64,000 bases of DNA from Vibrio tubiashii (GTDB lineage: Bacteria > Pseudomonadota > Gammaproteobacteria > Enterobacterales > Vibrionaceae): NCBI GenBank assembly GCA_000775715.1, contig JRWQ01000009.1, positions 62,001 through 126,000 on the forward strand. Reading direction: 5' to 3'. Numbering within the stretch: the first letter of the stretch is position 1; the number at the start of each line of letters is the position of its first letter. Position numbers and translations under genes: made by a program. This document shows, one piece after another, positions 37,174-46,812 of this stretch. The notes under the pieces were generated by a model. The model saw nothing but the letters and a program-made list of their open reading frames with translations. It was not told the origin of the DNA and did not search any database.

Positions 37174-39303
37174 TCAGATGTTCTGCAACCTCTCAATCAA
37201 TCCACTCGCTCGCTCTGTTCGAACTTTAATGCCTCGCTTCATTACCTTTTCGTCGACAAATAGACTCAAACGTTTCTTAGCACGCGTAACCCCAGTGTAA
37301 ATAAGTTCTCGAGTCAAAATTGGCGTAAACTCTGGCGGTAAGATCATCAAGGTATGTTCAAACTCACTACCTTGAGATTTATGAATCGTCATTGCATACG
37401 CAGTTTCATGTTCTGGCACTCGACTTGGCAATACCGACTTAACACTGCCATCAGGGAGTTCAAAAAAGACCTTAAGTCTAGGCTCACTACCCGAATCGTC
37501 CAGCATACAAATACCGATGTCACCGTTATACAATCCAAGCGCGTGATCATTTCTCGATACCATCACTGGCCTGCCGTGATACCAAAGCTCATCCTGGGTC
37601 TGAATTAAGTTGCGCGCCGCTAGTGCACGTTCAATCCGCTGGTTAAGCCCTGTAACACCGAAGTCACCCTCTCGAATTGCACACAACAGTCGACAACGGG
37701 CAAACTGTTCCAGTACAGCTTTAGCTCTTTGTGGCATCGTTTCCAGTTCATTGGTTACAGAGTCCAGTTGCGGCGTTTCAATTCGTTTTAAGTAATCACC
37801 ATACTCAGCCACTAAAGTTTGCACCATCTGATTATAGTGTTGACTATCAATGGGAAACTTAGCGATATCAGAGAAGTCTCTCTGCCAAACCCAATCTACC
37901 TTCTGAGCAGAACCGGCATTAATCGCCTGCGCTAGTTGACCGATACCTGAACGAGCATCAAAACGATAGCTCTTTTTTAGCATACATAGGCTATCGGCTA
38001 CAGAAACCAGGCCGTTTGCGCTGTGAGCTAGCGTTTCATAACCGGTTAAGCGAGCAATTTGAGCCGCCTGGCCGTGACTGAAACCAAATTGACTGAACGA
38101 ACAGATATCACCCAACACGGCTCCGGCCTCTACCGAGGCCAACTGGTCTTTATCACCTAATAAGATCAATCGAGCATGCTTAGGCAGTGCATCAATCAAC
38201 TTGTACATCATCGGCAGATCAACCATTGACGCCTCATCAACTACCAGCATATCAAGATGCAATGGATTGTCTCTATTGTGACGAAACTCGGCACTGCTGG
38301 GTAAAGCACCAAGCAATCTATGTATTGTGCTGGCTTCAGTTGGAATAGCCTGTTTGAGTTCTGGTGCGACTGGCAATGCTGCCACCGCTTTACCGATCGA
38401 CTCGGTCAATCGCGCTGCCGCTTTGCCCGTTGGCGCGACGAGTTTAATGGTTGGCGTTTGTGCGTGCTCACTCTGATCGCCTGAGCTATGTGCTTGTTCG
38501 ATAAGTGCCGCAAGTAATTTGGTCACAGTGGTCGTTTTACCTGTACCTGGGCCACCAGAAATCACCGCAAACTTTTTACTCAGAGCCACCGCTGCTGCGA
38601 CCTTCTGCCAGTTGACACACGCAGACAAAGGCACAAGCTCATCAAGTACAGAAAGCTGCTCGATACTTTTCGCTGCTAGGAGCTTTTGGTCTATGGTAGG
38701 CCAATCCAGTTTATCTTCTGCTACGACGTCTAGGTAGTCGCAAACCATACGCTGACGAAGTACAGGTGTAGCACTAGCATCTTGGATAGATTTATTAATC
38801 TCTTCAAATAGATAGCGATAGTTTCGTGCAAATAAGTGATCAAGTAGTTGAGACAGTTTTTGCACTTCATCGAGCTTTAGGATCATAGGTGACCCAAAGC
38901 TATTTAGACGCTCTGCCAGTGTCACTTCATAGTACCAATAGCGATGTAAATAGAGTCGCTGACCATCAAAAACGAGCGGTAAAGCTTGTCCTTCTTTCTT
39001 CGCCACTAAGTTTGCGTTGTTAAGCAGCTCTACCCAATCTACTGTTACTAATGTTTGGCTCAGTTCTAAAGCTGATTCGCCGTACAGTCCTAACTTGGCC
39101 GCAAGGTCGACTGGCTGGCCTTGTGAATCAAACAATGGCAAGCAAATATTGCCCTTACCAAGCTCATGACTAACAACGCCAGCAATAAAAGCGAGTAGCT
39201 CATCTTGGGACTGAGCTGCAATAAAGCGTGCGAACTGGTAATCAAGTTGGCGGATATTCCCTTTATTCGCCAGTTGTTTAAGTAAAGAAACAAGAATTGT
39301 CAT
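37174..39303 (-). CDS. recD: Exodeoxyribonuclease V alpha subunit (RecD helicase)
   Basis: This 709-residue 5'-3' helicase is the fast motor of RecBCD. Walker A ISGGPGTGKTTT is at 248-259, Walker B MLVVDEASMVD at about 350, and the C-terminal AMTIHKSQGSEF and VTRAKKRLSLF are superfamily 1 motifs V and VI. It starts 2 bases after the recB stop, so it is co-translated. Length is slightly above E. coli RecD (608) because of extra loops such as the ones near residues 275 and 420. Confidence 0.95.
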   Translation of the reverse strand: MTILVSLLKQLANKGNIRQLDYQFARFIAAQSQDELLAFIAGVVSHELGKGNICLPLFDSQGQPVDLAAKLGLYGESALELSQTLVTVDWVELLNNANLVAKKEGQALPLVFDGQRLYLHRYWYYEVTLAERLNSFGSPMILKLDEVQKLSQLLDHLFARNYRYLFEEINKSIQDASATPVLRQRMVCDYLDVVAEDKLDWPTIDQKLLAAKSIEQLSVLDELVPLSACVNWQKVAAAVALSKKFAVISGGPGTGKTTTVTKLLAALIEQAHSSGDQSEHAQTPTIKLVAPTGKAAARLTESIGKAVAALPVAPELKQAIPTEASTIHRLLGALPSSAEFRHNRDNPLHLDMLVVDEASMVDLPMMYKLIDALPKHARLILLGDKDQLASVEAGAVLGDICSFSQFGFSHGQAAQIARLTGYETLAHSANGLVSVADSLCMLKKSYRFDARSGIGQLAQAINAGSAQKVDWVWQRDFSDIAKFPIDSQHYNQMVQTLVAEYGDYLKRIETPQLDSVTNELETMPQRAKAVLEQFARCRLLCAIREGDFGVTGLNQRIERALAARNLIQTQDELWYHGRPVMVSRNDHALGLYNGDIGICMLDDSGSEPRLKVFFELPDGSVKSVLPSRVPEHETAYAMTIHKSQGSEFEHTLMILPPEFTPILTRELIYTGVTRAKKRLSLFVDEKVMKRGIKVRTERASGLIERLQNI

Positions 39304-39305
39304 GG

Positions 39306-42300
39306 TTACAGTAACTCCATCTGACCAGCTTGATTAGTCTTACTATCGACGCTTTGTCCATCAATAAGCCTATCCATATCAGTAAGAAACTCTAAGCTTG
39401 GTTTGGCTGCGAAAATACCATGGTCACTTTTGCCATCCATCCCTCTGAGGAATAGGTAATAAACACCACCAAAGTGCTGTTGGTAATCGTAATCCGCGAT
39501 TCGACTGCGCAAGAATCTGTGCAGTGCTAAAGCATAAATCTGATACTGCAAATCGTAGCGATGATCAGCCATTGCTGACTTGAGTGCCTCACCATGATAA
39601 AAGCCAACCTCATCACCGAGGTGATTCGATTTCCAGTCAAGAACATAGTATTTGCCGTGATGTTCGAACACTAAATCAATGAAACCTTTGAGCATTCCTT
39701 GCACCGTATAGAAACCTAAGTCGCCTGCTTTAGCCGATAGAGGATCATGACGCTGGATAATTCGATTCAATGCAGGCGCGGTCAGTACCTCAATCGGTAG
39801 CAAGAACTCCATTTCAACTAAGCGTTGGCTTGGCCCTTTTTGATTGAGCAATAGTGACTTTCCATCTAGTGGCGTGGCTAATACGGTATCAATTAACTGC
39901 TGTAAAATAGGTAACCAACTCGCGTCTAACTGCTCACTATCGAGCAGTCGAGTGATTACTTCTGTGTTGGCTTCACTGCTGCTTGGCTCAGTAAACTCCA
40001 CCTCTTCAAACAGGGTATGAAGGAAAGTACCAGGGCGAGCACCACGCGGGAAGGTAAAAATGGATTGTTCTGGCTCGATCAGATCCTCTTCATCATGCTC
40101 ATCAGAAGAGTCGATATCGAGATGCATCAGATCGTTAAACGCATCAGAATTATGATGAGAGCCCTGCTTAACCAGACCTGAGTAACTGGTAATGCGCCAA
40201 TCTCGGTCGATGGTATTTTGCAGCTCACTCGCGGTAAGCTCTTGCTGCTTTAACTGTTGAGTAACGAACACACTGTCATGCTGCTGCGGTAAATCACACA
40301 GCGATACGCTTTCAAGCCCATCAACCTGCTGTTGAATCGCGGTGGTTAAATCGCTAATACCGCCCTCTTTACCATCTTGTAGTAAGTAACCCATAGCGCT
40401 GTGATGAACACCTGTCGGCTCTTTAGTCGAGCGGCCATTTCTGAGCGGCGCAGCCCCGACAAAACAGCCATAAACAGCACGTGTCAGCGCAACATAAATC
40501 AGACGTAAGTCTTCGGCTAAGCGCTCTTTATCGGCTTGGGCGAGTGACGCATCTTGGCCTGTGATATCTAAAATGGTTTTGTCTTGCTGCTCATCATAAT
40601 ACTTGGCCTCACTGGCTTCTCGGTAGCTAAGCACAAACGGTAAGAAGACCAGATCGTATTCCAAACCTTTCGATTTGTGGATAGTAACAATCTGTACCAA
40701 ATTACGCTCTGACTCTAGGCGTTGGATTTGATCTTCGCTACCACCTATGCCATTTTGCGCATCACTGATCGCTTGTGCTAACCAACGCAACAAACCGTGG
40801 TCACTATCGAGTTCTTGGCTTGCTTGCTGAAGTAATTCACCAATGTGCATCAGATCAGTTAGGGATCGCTCTCCGCCCTCTTCCTCAAGCAGACGCTCTG
40901 CGATATGTCGCTTACTCATGACGCTACGAAGCATGGGCAGTACGCCACGTTGAGTCCAAAGCTTGCGATACTCTTTAAACTCGTTGATCGCGTTTTCCCA
41001 CTCGTTCTCATCGTTATTGAGCTGGTCTAAACTCGCTGCATCTAGAGCGAACATTTCTGAGGCTAAGCTCGCTCGTAACGCGCGGTCATTCTCTGGGGTC
41101 AAAACCGCTTGCAACAAACGCTGAATGTCTTGAGCCACTAATGAAGTAAACACACTGTCTCTGTTGGAGAGGTAAACGCTGGCAATACCCTGTTTCGCCA
41201 AAGCCTCTTTGACCATGCGACCTTCGTTACCCGTTCTAACCAATACCGCGATATCGCCGGCCTGAATCGTATGCTGACCTTTACCGTCAACAAGGTACGC
41301 TTGCTGGTTTTGCGCAGCTGTAAGAATGGTGTGGATCTGATCCGCTGTCGCTTGCGACATTGCCTCCAAATATTCACCTTTAGGTAGCGGCTTCTCTTCG
41401 GCATCTTGCAGCCAATATGTCAGTGCTGGTTGCTTTTGACCATTGATAGTCCAAATGCGCTGCTCAGCATTGGGGCTATAATCGACCGGTAAAAACGGAA
41501 TGTCATTATCATAGATAAATGGGCTCGCAGGGCGCTGAAAAATCTGGTTTACCGCACTGACCATATCCGCACTTGAACGCCAGTTAGTGCCCAAAGTGAA
41601 GTGCGATGAAACCTGATTACGCGCTTTGATATAGGTGAAAATGTCTGCGCCACGGAAACCGTAAATTGCCTGCTTAGGATCGCCGATCATAAACAGGCCG
41701 CACTCAGGGTTGTTCAAATAGATACGGCTAAAAATACTGTACTGCAGAGGGTCGGTATCTTGGAACTCATCAATCATGGCAACTGGATAGAGCGTTCGAA
41801 TTCGCTCAGCCAGTAGCTCAGCATCATCACTATCAATTGCAGCAGACAAATTTGTTAGCAAGTCATCAAAAGAGAGCCACTGCTTCTGCTGTTTCGCTTT
41901 GGCAAGCATCTCGCGACAATGCTCAATCGCATGGGCAAGAATCGGCGCTTTCAAGCTAATCGGTGCCGCTAGAAATGCTTCTATCGCTGCAAACACTTGA
42001 TGCTGCGGCGCGCTGCCTTTGGGTGTTTTGTCTGTAAGCGTGCTTTGAGCAAATTTCTCCAATTTGTCTGGGTAGTCATAACCAGTGGTTTCTGTTGCCG
42101 CCCAAACATTGACCGCTTCGAGCCAAGTTGGTAAAGACTTCTTGCTGTAGCTGCGTTTGTTAACATCGGAGTCGCTAATCAATGCAAAAAAGTCATCTTG
42201 AGACGCTCGCCACAGCGCTTTTAACTCATCAATACGCTTTAAGTTCTGCTGATGAAGATCCGCTAAGCTACCGCTCATCGCCGCTACAGATAAGCTCAAA

Positions 42301-42923
42301 GGTGCGCCAGTCAGATAATTAGCCACATCATGGAGCAGGTCAGATGGCGCATTCCAGATTCGGCGCACTTCACCGGCTAAATTGATCGGCAACGGATAGA
42401 AATTACGTCGCCAGTAATCGGCAACAATTTGCGCCTTAAGATGACTTTCATCAGTCACGAATTCGTTGTTAAAGCGACTGCCAGACTCAAACGCATTTTG
42501 CGTCAACATACGCTGGCAGAAACCATGGATGGTATACACCGCCGCTTCGTCCATTTGCCTCTCCGCTTGCAAAAGGATTTCAGCCGCTTGTTTATGATCG
42601 TTCACTTCATCAAGCAGGGGCGCAATCACAGGATCACTGCTTTTCCCTCGAGCAAATGCAAGGCGTGCATCATGAATACGAGCGCGAATACGATCTCTCA
42701 GCTCTGCCGTCGCAGCTTCAGTAAAGGTAACCACCAGAATTTGGTCAACCGTCAGCGGAACCTGATGCTTGGTCTCAGTATTGCCGTGACCAAGCAACAA
42801 CCTTAGGTATAAGCCAGCGATGGTAAATGTCTTACCTGTACCTGCCGATGCTTCAATTAATCGCGCACCGTGCAGCGGAAAAGTCATGGCATTAAGCGGA
42901 GTTACCATTGACGTAGCTGTCAT
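39306..42923 (-). CDS. recB: Exodeoxyribonuclease V beta subunit (RecB helicase-nuclease)
   Basis: This 1205-residue 3'-5' helicase and nuclease is the catalytic core of RecBCD in double-strand break repair. Walker A EASAGTGKTFT is at 24-34. UvrD-type motifs include AMIDEFQDTDP, IHKSKGLEYDLVFLP and LIYVALTRAVYG. The C-terminal nuclease has the PD-(D/E)xK core YVLDWKSNHLG (DWKSN at 1096-1100) and YDLQYQIYALAL. The start ATG has no strong ribosome-binding site. A 273-base spacer separates it from recC, where E. coli has ptrA; a palindrome GCAACAGATGTTGC (43081-43094) and A/T-rich promoter-like DNA are all I see there. Confidence 0.96.
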   Translation of the reverse strand: MTATSMVTPLNAMTFPLHGARLIEASAGTGKTFTIAGLYLRLLLGHGNTETKHQVPLTVDQILVVTFTEAATAELRDRIRARIHDARLAFARGKSSDPVIAPLLDEVNDHKQAAEILLQAERQMDEAAVYTIHGFCQRMLTQNAFESGSRFNNEFVTDESHLKAQIVADYWRRNFYPLPINLAGEVRRIWNAPSDLLHDVANYLTGAPLSLSVAAMSGSLADLHQQNLKRIDELKALWRASQDDFFALISDSDVNKRSYSKKSLPTWLEAVNVWAATETTGYDYPDKLEKFAQSTLTDKTPKGSAPQHQVFAAIEAFLAAPISLKAPILAHAIEHCREMLAKAKQQKQWLSFDDLLTNLSAAIDSDDAELLAERIRTLYPVAMIDEFQDTDPLQYSIFSRIYLNNPECGLFMIGDPKQAIYGFRGADIFTYIKARNQVSSHFTLGTNWRSSADMVSAVNQIFQRPASPFIYDNDIPFLPVDYSPNAEQRIWTINGQKQPALTYWLQDAEEKPLPKGEYLEAMSQATADQIHTILTAAQNQQAYLVDGKGQHTIQAGDIAVLVRTGNEGRMVKEALAKQGIASVYLSNRDSVFTSLVAQDIQRLLQAVLTPENDRALRASLASEMFALDAASLDQLNNDENEWENAINEFKEYRKLWTQRGVLPMLRSVMSKRHIAERLLEEEGGERSLTDLMHIGELLQQASQELDSDHGLLRWLAQAISDAQNGIGGSEDQIQRLESERNLVQIVTIHKSKGLEYDLVFLPFVLSYREASEAKYYDEQQDKTILDITGQDASLAQADKERLAEDLRLIYVALTRAVYGCFVGAAPLRNGRSTKEPTGVHHSAMGYLLQDGKEGGISDLTTAIQQQVDGLESVSLCDLPQQHDSVFVTQQLKQQELTASELQNTIDRDWRITSYSGLVKQGSHHNSDAFNDLMHLDIDSSDEHDEEDLIEPEQSIFTFPRGARPGTFLHTLFEEVEFTEPSSSEANTEVITRLLDSEQLDASWLPILQQLIDTVLATPLDGKSLLLNQKGPSQRLVEMEFLLPIEVLTAPALNRIIQRHDPLSAKAGDLGFYTVQGMLKGFIDLVFEHHGKYYVLDWKSNHLGDEVGFYHGEALKSAMADHRYDLQYQIYALALHRFLRSRIADYDYQQHFGGVYYLFLRGMDGKSDHGIFAAKPSLEFLTDMDRLIDGQSVDSKTNQAGQMELL

Positions 42924-43196
42924 ATAATATTTGCCCTATTTATGAAAACCGGAGATCTAAATGTGATCCAGCGTTTAAAATGATTTTAATTAGTATAAAT
43001 CCCTAAAAAGTTAGGATTTTATGCGATCTTTCTCACGGTAGACTGACTACCTAACCGCTACTATGCGCCCCACGTGTTGAGCAACAGATGTTGCAACAGA
43101 CCAAAAGAATAATGGTCCCTCTGACCTGTGGCCGTACAGCGAACGCCCTACACAATAATGATTTACTGGCGGCCACCTACTTTCTTTCTCGCATTT

Positions 43197-46100
43197 TTAT
43201 TCCAAATCTTCACTCGTCTTAGCCTCTAGTCGAGGTGTTTGCAGCACCAATGCCGTCAAGGTGCGAACCTGCATCGCTAAATCATCATTCCAACTTGGCC
43301 AAATACGCGAAATGTAACTGTTATTTCCTTCACCAGGTGCCATAAAGCTGTCGTTAAAAGTATCGGCCATTTTCTTCAGTGACTTCTCTTCATCCTCGAC
43401 CCAGTTCCCACGATTAAAGCCAGCTTCGACGCAAGCCAATGCCGTTTTCGGGAAGTAACATAAAGGCTGTGTCATGCCTTGGTAGAACAAGCGTATCAGT
43501 TCCGAAAGTAGTGAATGGGCATACGCAGAGTCTGTAATCTCTGGGTAGATAAGATGAACCACACCCTCTTTGCGATCATAACCAATTATGTGAGTGCGTT
43601 TGCTCACCCCCATTGCTGACATGGCTAGGTGGTCAATCCAAGCAGACAGATAGTCTTGAGAGCGAATTTTTCCGCTGCGGAAACGAATCAAGCCTGACTG
43701 GTAAAATTGTGTCAGCCAACCTATGAGGTTAACTTTTTTGTCTTCTCCCAAGACATCAAACGTCAGCTTAATCTCAAGGTCACTTGCTTCGCTACCACAC
43801 AAAAAGGTTAACTTCTCCACCAGCTCTTCAGCTTGAACTCGATTGGTTTCAAATTCGATATCACCGAATGCACCCACTGGTAACTTACCTTGAGCCCGCT
43901 GCTGCTGCACAAAAGATTCAATAACAGTTTGGCTATCTTGGCTTGCATTGAGTTGCTGGTTAAGCAGTTCATCTAATAAGCTATCACGCATTTGATAGCT
44001 CTCTAAGCCATTAAGGACAAATGGCTCATCGTCTTCCATCACTGGAAGCGGAGGCTCGAACAACACCTTTAAGCGGCGATTAAAAAAGTACTGTACAGGT
44101 AAGCGCCAGAAACGTTGCAGCTCAACTAAGTCCAACTCCAGTGGATAGCTTGCATCAAGCAAGTAATCTTGCAGCTCTCGGTTAAATTCACCACTCACCT
44201 GACCTAAACGATTAACAGCAGGCAACCACTCTGTGGCATAACTTGGCGACTCTCCAGTAAACGCAGACGCGCTAAATGGCACCATAGAATGGTGAGTTAC
44301 GAGTTCAGAGAGTAACTTATCGCCGGACTCATCAGCGGCTAAAAGGTCGTCGCCCTCTAAGCAGTAGTTTTGATGACAGTATTCCATTAGCTCAGAAACC
44401 AATACCGAAGGCACGCGCTCGGTATTATCTTGAATCGAACGGCCAACATAACTGATATACAGGGTTTGCTGCGCTGACAACATTGCCTCTAAAAATAGGT
44501 ATCTGTCATCGTCTCGACGTGAACGATCGCCCGGCTTGGTACGTCCGCTCATCAAGTCGAAACCTTCCGCTGGCATTAAGCGTGGGTAGACCCCATCGTT
44601 CATACCCAACAAACACACGGTTCTAAAGGGAATAGAACGCATCGGCATCAAGGTACAGAAATTCACCTGTCCAGCAAGGAAACGCTGACTGATGCGCGTC
44701 CCAGACAATTTGTTTTGCAAATACTGGAAAATAATTGATGGGGACAGAGCTTGATCAAACGACGCTTCGGTTAGCTGCTCTTTTAAGTTAGCAAGGGTGT
44801 CACGAATCGATTTAAGCGCCGCTTCACCTTCTAGCTCAACACTAAAGAAATCATCCAACAGCATGGTTAGAGCTTCTCGCCAACTATCAATGGAGTGGGT
44901 TTGTACTAACTTATTGCGGTAATCGCTGATTGTTTCGATAAAGTGAGCCAACTTACCTGCCAGTTCCGCGCCCATCCCTTGAACTTCATTGTAAGGAGAA
45001 AGTACGCCTGATGTAGACTCAAACAGACCTGCCGATGGTGACATCGCGTAGCCCAATAGCATGCGCTCAATACCAAACTGCCAGGTATTTTGCACTATTT
45101 CAGGTAGGTCAAACTCTTGCCCAGTAGCCGAATTCAAACCCCAACGGATACCTGATTCTTCCACCCAATGCTTAGCTAAAATGAATTCATCTTCGGTCAA
45201 ACCAAATCGAGCCAAAATCGAAGGCGTTTCAAGCAACTCCAATAACTCTGAAGCTAAGCAGCGCGTATTGGGTAAGTTCACCAGCTGCATAAAAGCATTA
45301 AGAATCGGGCTCTCTTGATCGGCGGTACGATCAGAAATCGAATAGGGAATAAATCGCTCACCCGGCGCATTACCGAACACAGCTTGAATAGCAGGGCTAT
45401 AGGCGTTGATATCAGCCACCATCACAATAATATCGCGTGGTTTTAAACTTGGATCGGCATCGAACATCGCCAGTAGCTGATCGTGCAACACTTCCACTTC
45501 ACGCATAGGGCTATGGCAAGCATGCAGTGACAGGGACTTATCACCCAACTGTACCACCTGCTTGTGAGTGCTGCTGTCTAGCTGATGGTCGTCTTGATGC
45601 TCTTCGAGATTGAGAATGTCGGCTTGAAGCTGGTGAAGCAGCGAATCTCGCTCTACATCAACAAAGGCTTCAATTTCATGTGATTCAAGCTGCGAGAGAA
45701 GATACATGTTGTCACGACCTAGCTTACCCATCGAAGCGAGCAAGCTATTACCCACCGCATAGGTATGCAGTTCATCAAGCACGTTGTCTTCAATCGAACC
45801 TTTAAGCTGTTCACTTTCACCCTGTTGCTCCGAGTGGTCTTGATTCCACACCACATGTTTACGATGCTTGGCAGCCAAACGAGCCAAGAATTTTCTGTCT
45901 CTGACCTCGCCCCAGTAATAACGACATGGGTTAGTAAACATCAAGTGAACATCAATGTGCTCGCCGATCGCTTTCAGCGCATCCATATAACGTGGTGGCA
46001 AAGAGGTAATGCCGAACACAAACAAACGCTTCGGCAAATGATCAAAATTGTCCTGATAGCTCTCCAACGTATCGATGAAGTGTTCATATAGGTTGGCACG

Positions 46101-46655
46101 ATGATAAGGCGACTGACCTAGCGCCACGGTATGATCGTAAAGCGCTTGCCATAGAATCGGCTGCCACGGGTGTTCGTCATCAAGCTCTAATATCGTTTGT
46201 CCCGCTTCCCAACTGGCAATCCACTCTGGGCGGTAAACCAAGTAGCCATCAAAGATGTCGGCAATTTTCTCTGACAGCTGATACAACTTGGAACTGTCTT
46301 CATCTTGATCTAGATAACGCTTTAACGGCTCGAATTCAGCTTGATTCAAAAGCCCAGGCAAGATGTGCATCAGCTTCCAAGTCATTGACTCTTTGTTAAA
46401 GGCACTGCGCTTTGGTACGTCTGGCAGCACTTCGGTAAACATGTTCCAAATGAAGGTCGCCGGCAGAGGAAAATCGATGTTCGCTGCCACTCCAAACTCT
46501 TTTGCCAGTTCCATCTTCAACCACTGAGACATGCCTGGGCTTTGCACCAAGATTTGCTCTTTCTCAAACGGATTTTCTAGTGGATTGAGACGCACGAGCT
46601 CAACAAGCAGCGACTTTAAGACATCAACTTGGTTGGAATGGTAGACAGTAAACAA
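43197..46655 (-). CDS. recC: Exodeoxyribonuclease V gamma subunit (RecC)
   Basis: This 1152-residue subunit recognises Chi and holds RecB and RecD. The N-terminus (FTVYHSNQVDVLKSLL, ILVQSPGMSQWLKM, NIDFPLPATFIWNMF) aligns by eye with E. coli RecC. The start is TTG with GTGAG 6 bases upstream. No ATG or GTG exists between it and the upstream in-frame stop (TAA at 46695-46697), and the alignment supports this TTG. The gene is followed by the 273-base spacer and then recB. Confidence 0.95.
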   Translation of the reverse strand: MFTVYHSNQVDVLKSLLVELVRLNPLENPFEKEQILVQSPGMSQWLKMELAKEFGVAANIDFPLPATFIWNMFTEVLPDVPKRSAFNKESMTWKLMHILPGLLNQAEFEPLKRYLDQDEDSSKLYQLSEKIADIFDGYLVYRPEWIASWEAGQTILELDDEHPWQPILWQALYDHTVALGQSPYHRANLYEHFIDTLESYQDNFDHLPKRLFVFGITSLPPRYMDALKAIGEHIDVHLMFTNPCRYYWGEVRDRKFLARLAAKHRKHVVWNQDHSEQQGESEQLKGSIEDNVLDELHTYAVGNSLLASMGKLGRDNMYLLSQLESHEIEAFVDVERDSLLHQLQADILNLEEHQDDHQLDSSTHKQVVQLGDKSLSLHACHSPMREVEVLHDQLLAMFDADPSLKPRDIIVMVADINAYSPAIQAVFGNAPGERFIPYSISDRTADQESPILNAFMQLVNLPNTRCLASELLELLETPSILARFGLTEDEFILAKHWVEESGIRWGLNSATGQEFDLPEIVQNTWQFGIERMLLGYAMSPSAGLFESTSGVLSPYNEVQGMGAELAGKLAHFIETISDYRNKLVQTHSIDSWREALTMLLDDFFSVELEGEAALKSIRDTLANLKEQLTEASFDQALSPSIIFQYLQNKLSGTRISQRFLAGQVNFCTLMPMRSIPFRTVCLLGMNDGVYPRLMPAEGFDLMSGRTKPGDRSRRDDDRYLFLEAMLSAQQTLYISYVGRSIQDNTERVPSVLVSELMEYCHQNYCLEGDDLLAADESGDKLLSELVTHHSMVPFSASAFTGESPSYATEWLPAVNRLGQVSGEFNRELQDYLLDASYPLELDLVELQRFWRLPVQYFFNRRLKVLFEPPLPVMEDDEPFVLNGLESYQMRDSLLDELLNQQLNASQDSQTVIESFVQQQRAQGKLPVGAFGDIEFETNRVQAEELVEKLTFLCGSEASDLEIKLTFDVLGEDKKVNLIGWLTQFYQSGLIRFRSGKIRSQDYLSAWIDHLAMSAMGVSKRTHIIGYDRKEGVVHLIYPEITDSAYAHSLLSELIRLFYQGMTQPLCYFPKTALACVEAGFNRGNWVEDEEKSLKKMADTFNDSFMAPGEGNNSYISRIWPSWNDDLAMQVRTLTALVLQTPRLEAKTSEDLE

Positions 46656-46750
46656 AATGCACTCACACTTATCTCGCAGTAATTGAGGTTGAGATTAGCA
46701 TAAGCAGAGCAATTTCGAGAGTGATATAAGCCCATGATTTGGCTCGAATC

Positions 46751-46789
46751 AAAATACCCGCTCAAGCCTTAAACAGACAAGAGCGGGTA
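46751..46789 (-). terminator. Terminator of the glycerol-type ABC operon
   Basis: TACCCGCTC (46755-46763) pairs with GAGCGGGTA (46781-46789), a 9-bp stem with a 17-base loop. A TTTT run follows on the minus strand. It lies 24 bases past the stop of the substrate-binding protein gene. Confidence 0.7.
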
Positions 46790-46812
46790 GAGGGAGGATA
46801 AAGTTCTAGACC

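Noticed and set aside
42429..42806. 125-codon plus-strand frame opposite recB
   Set aside because: Lies fully inside the conserved RecB N-terminal helicase region; no family resemblance.
45765..46091. 108-codon plus-strand frame opposite recC
   Set aside because: Shadow of a well-supported recC gene.
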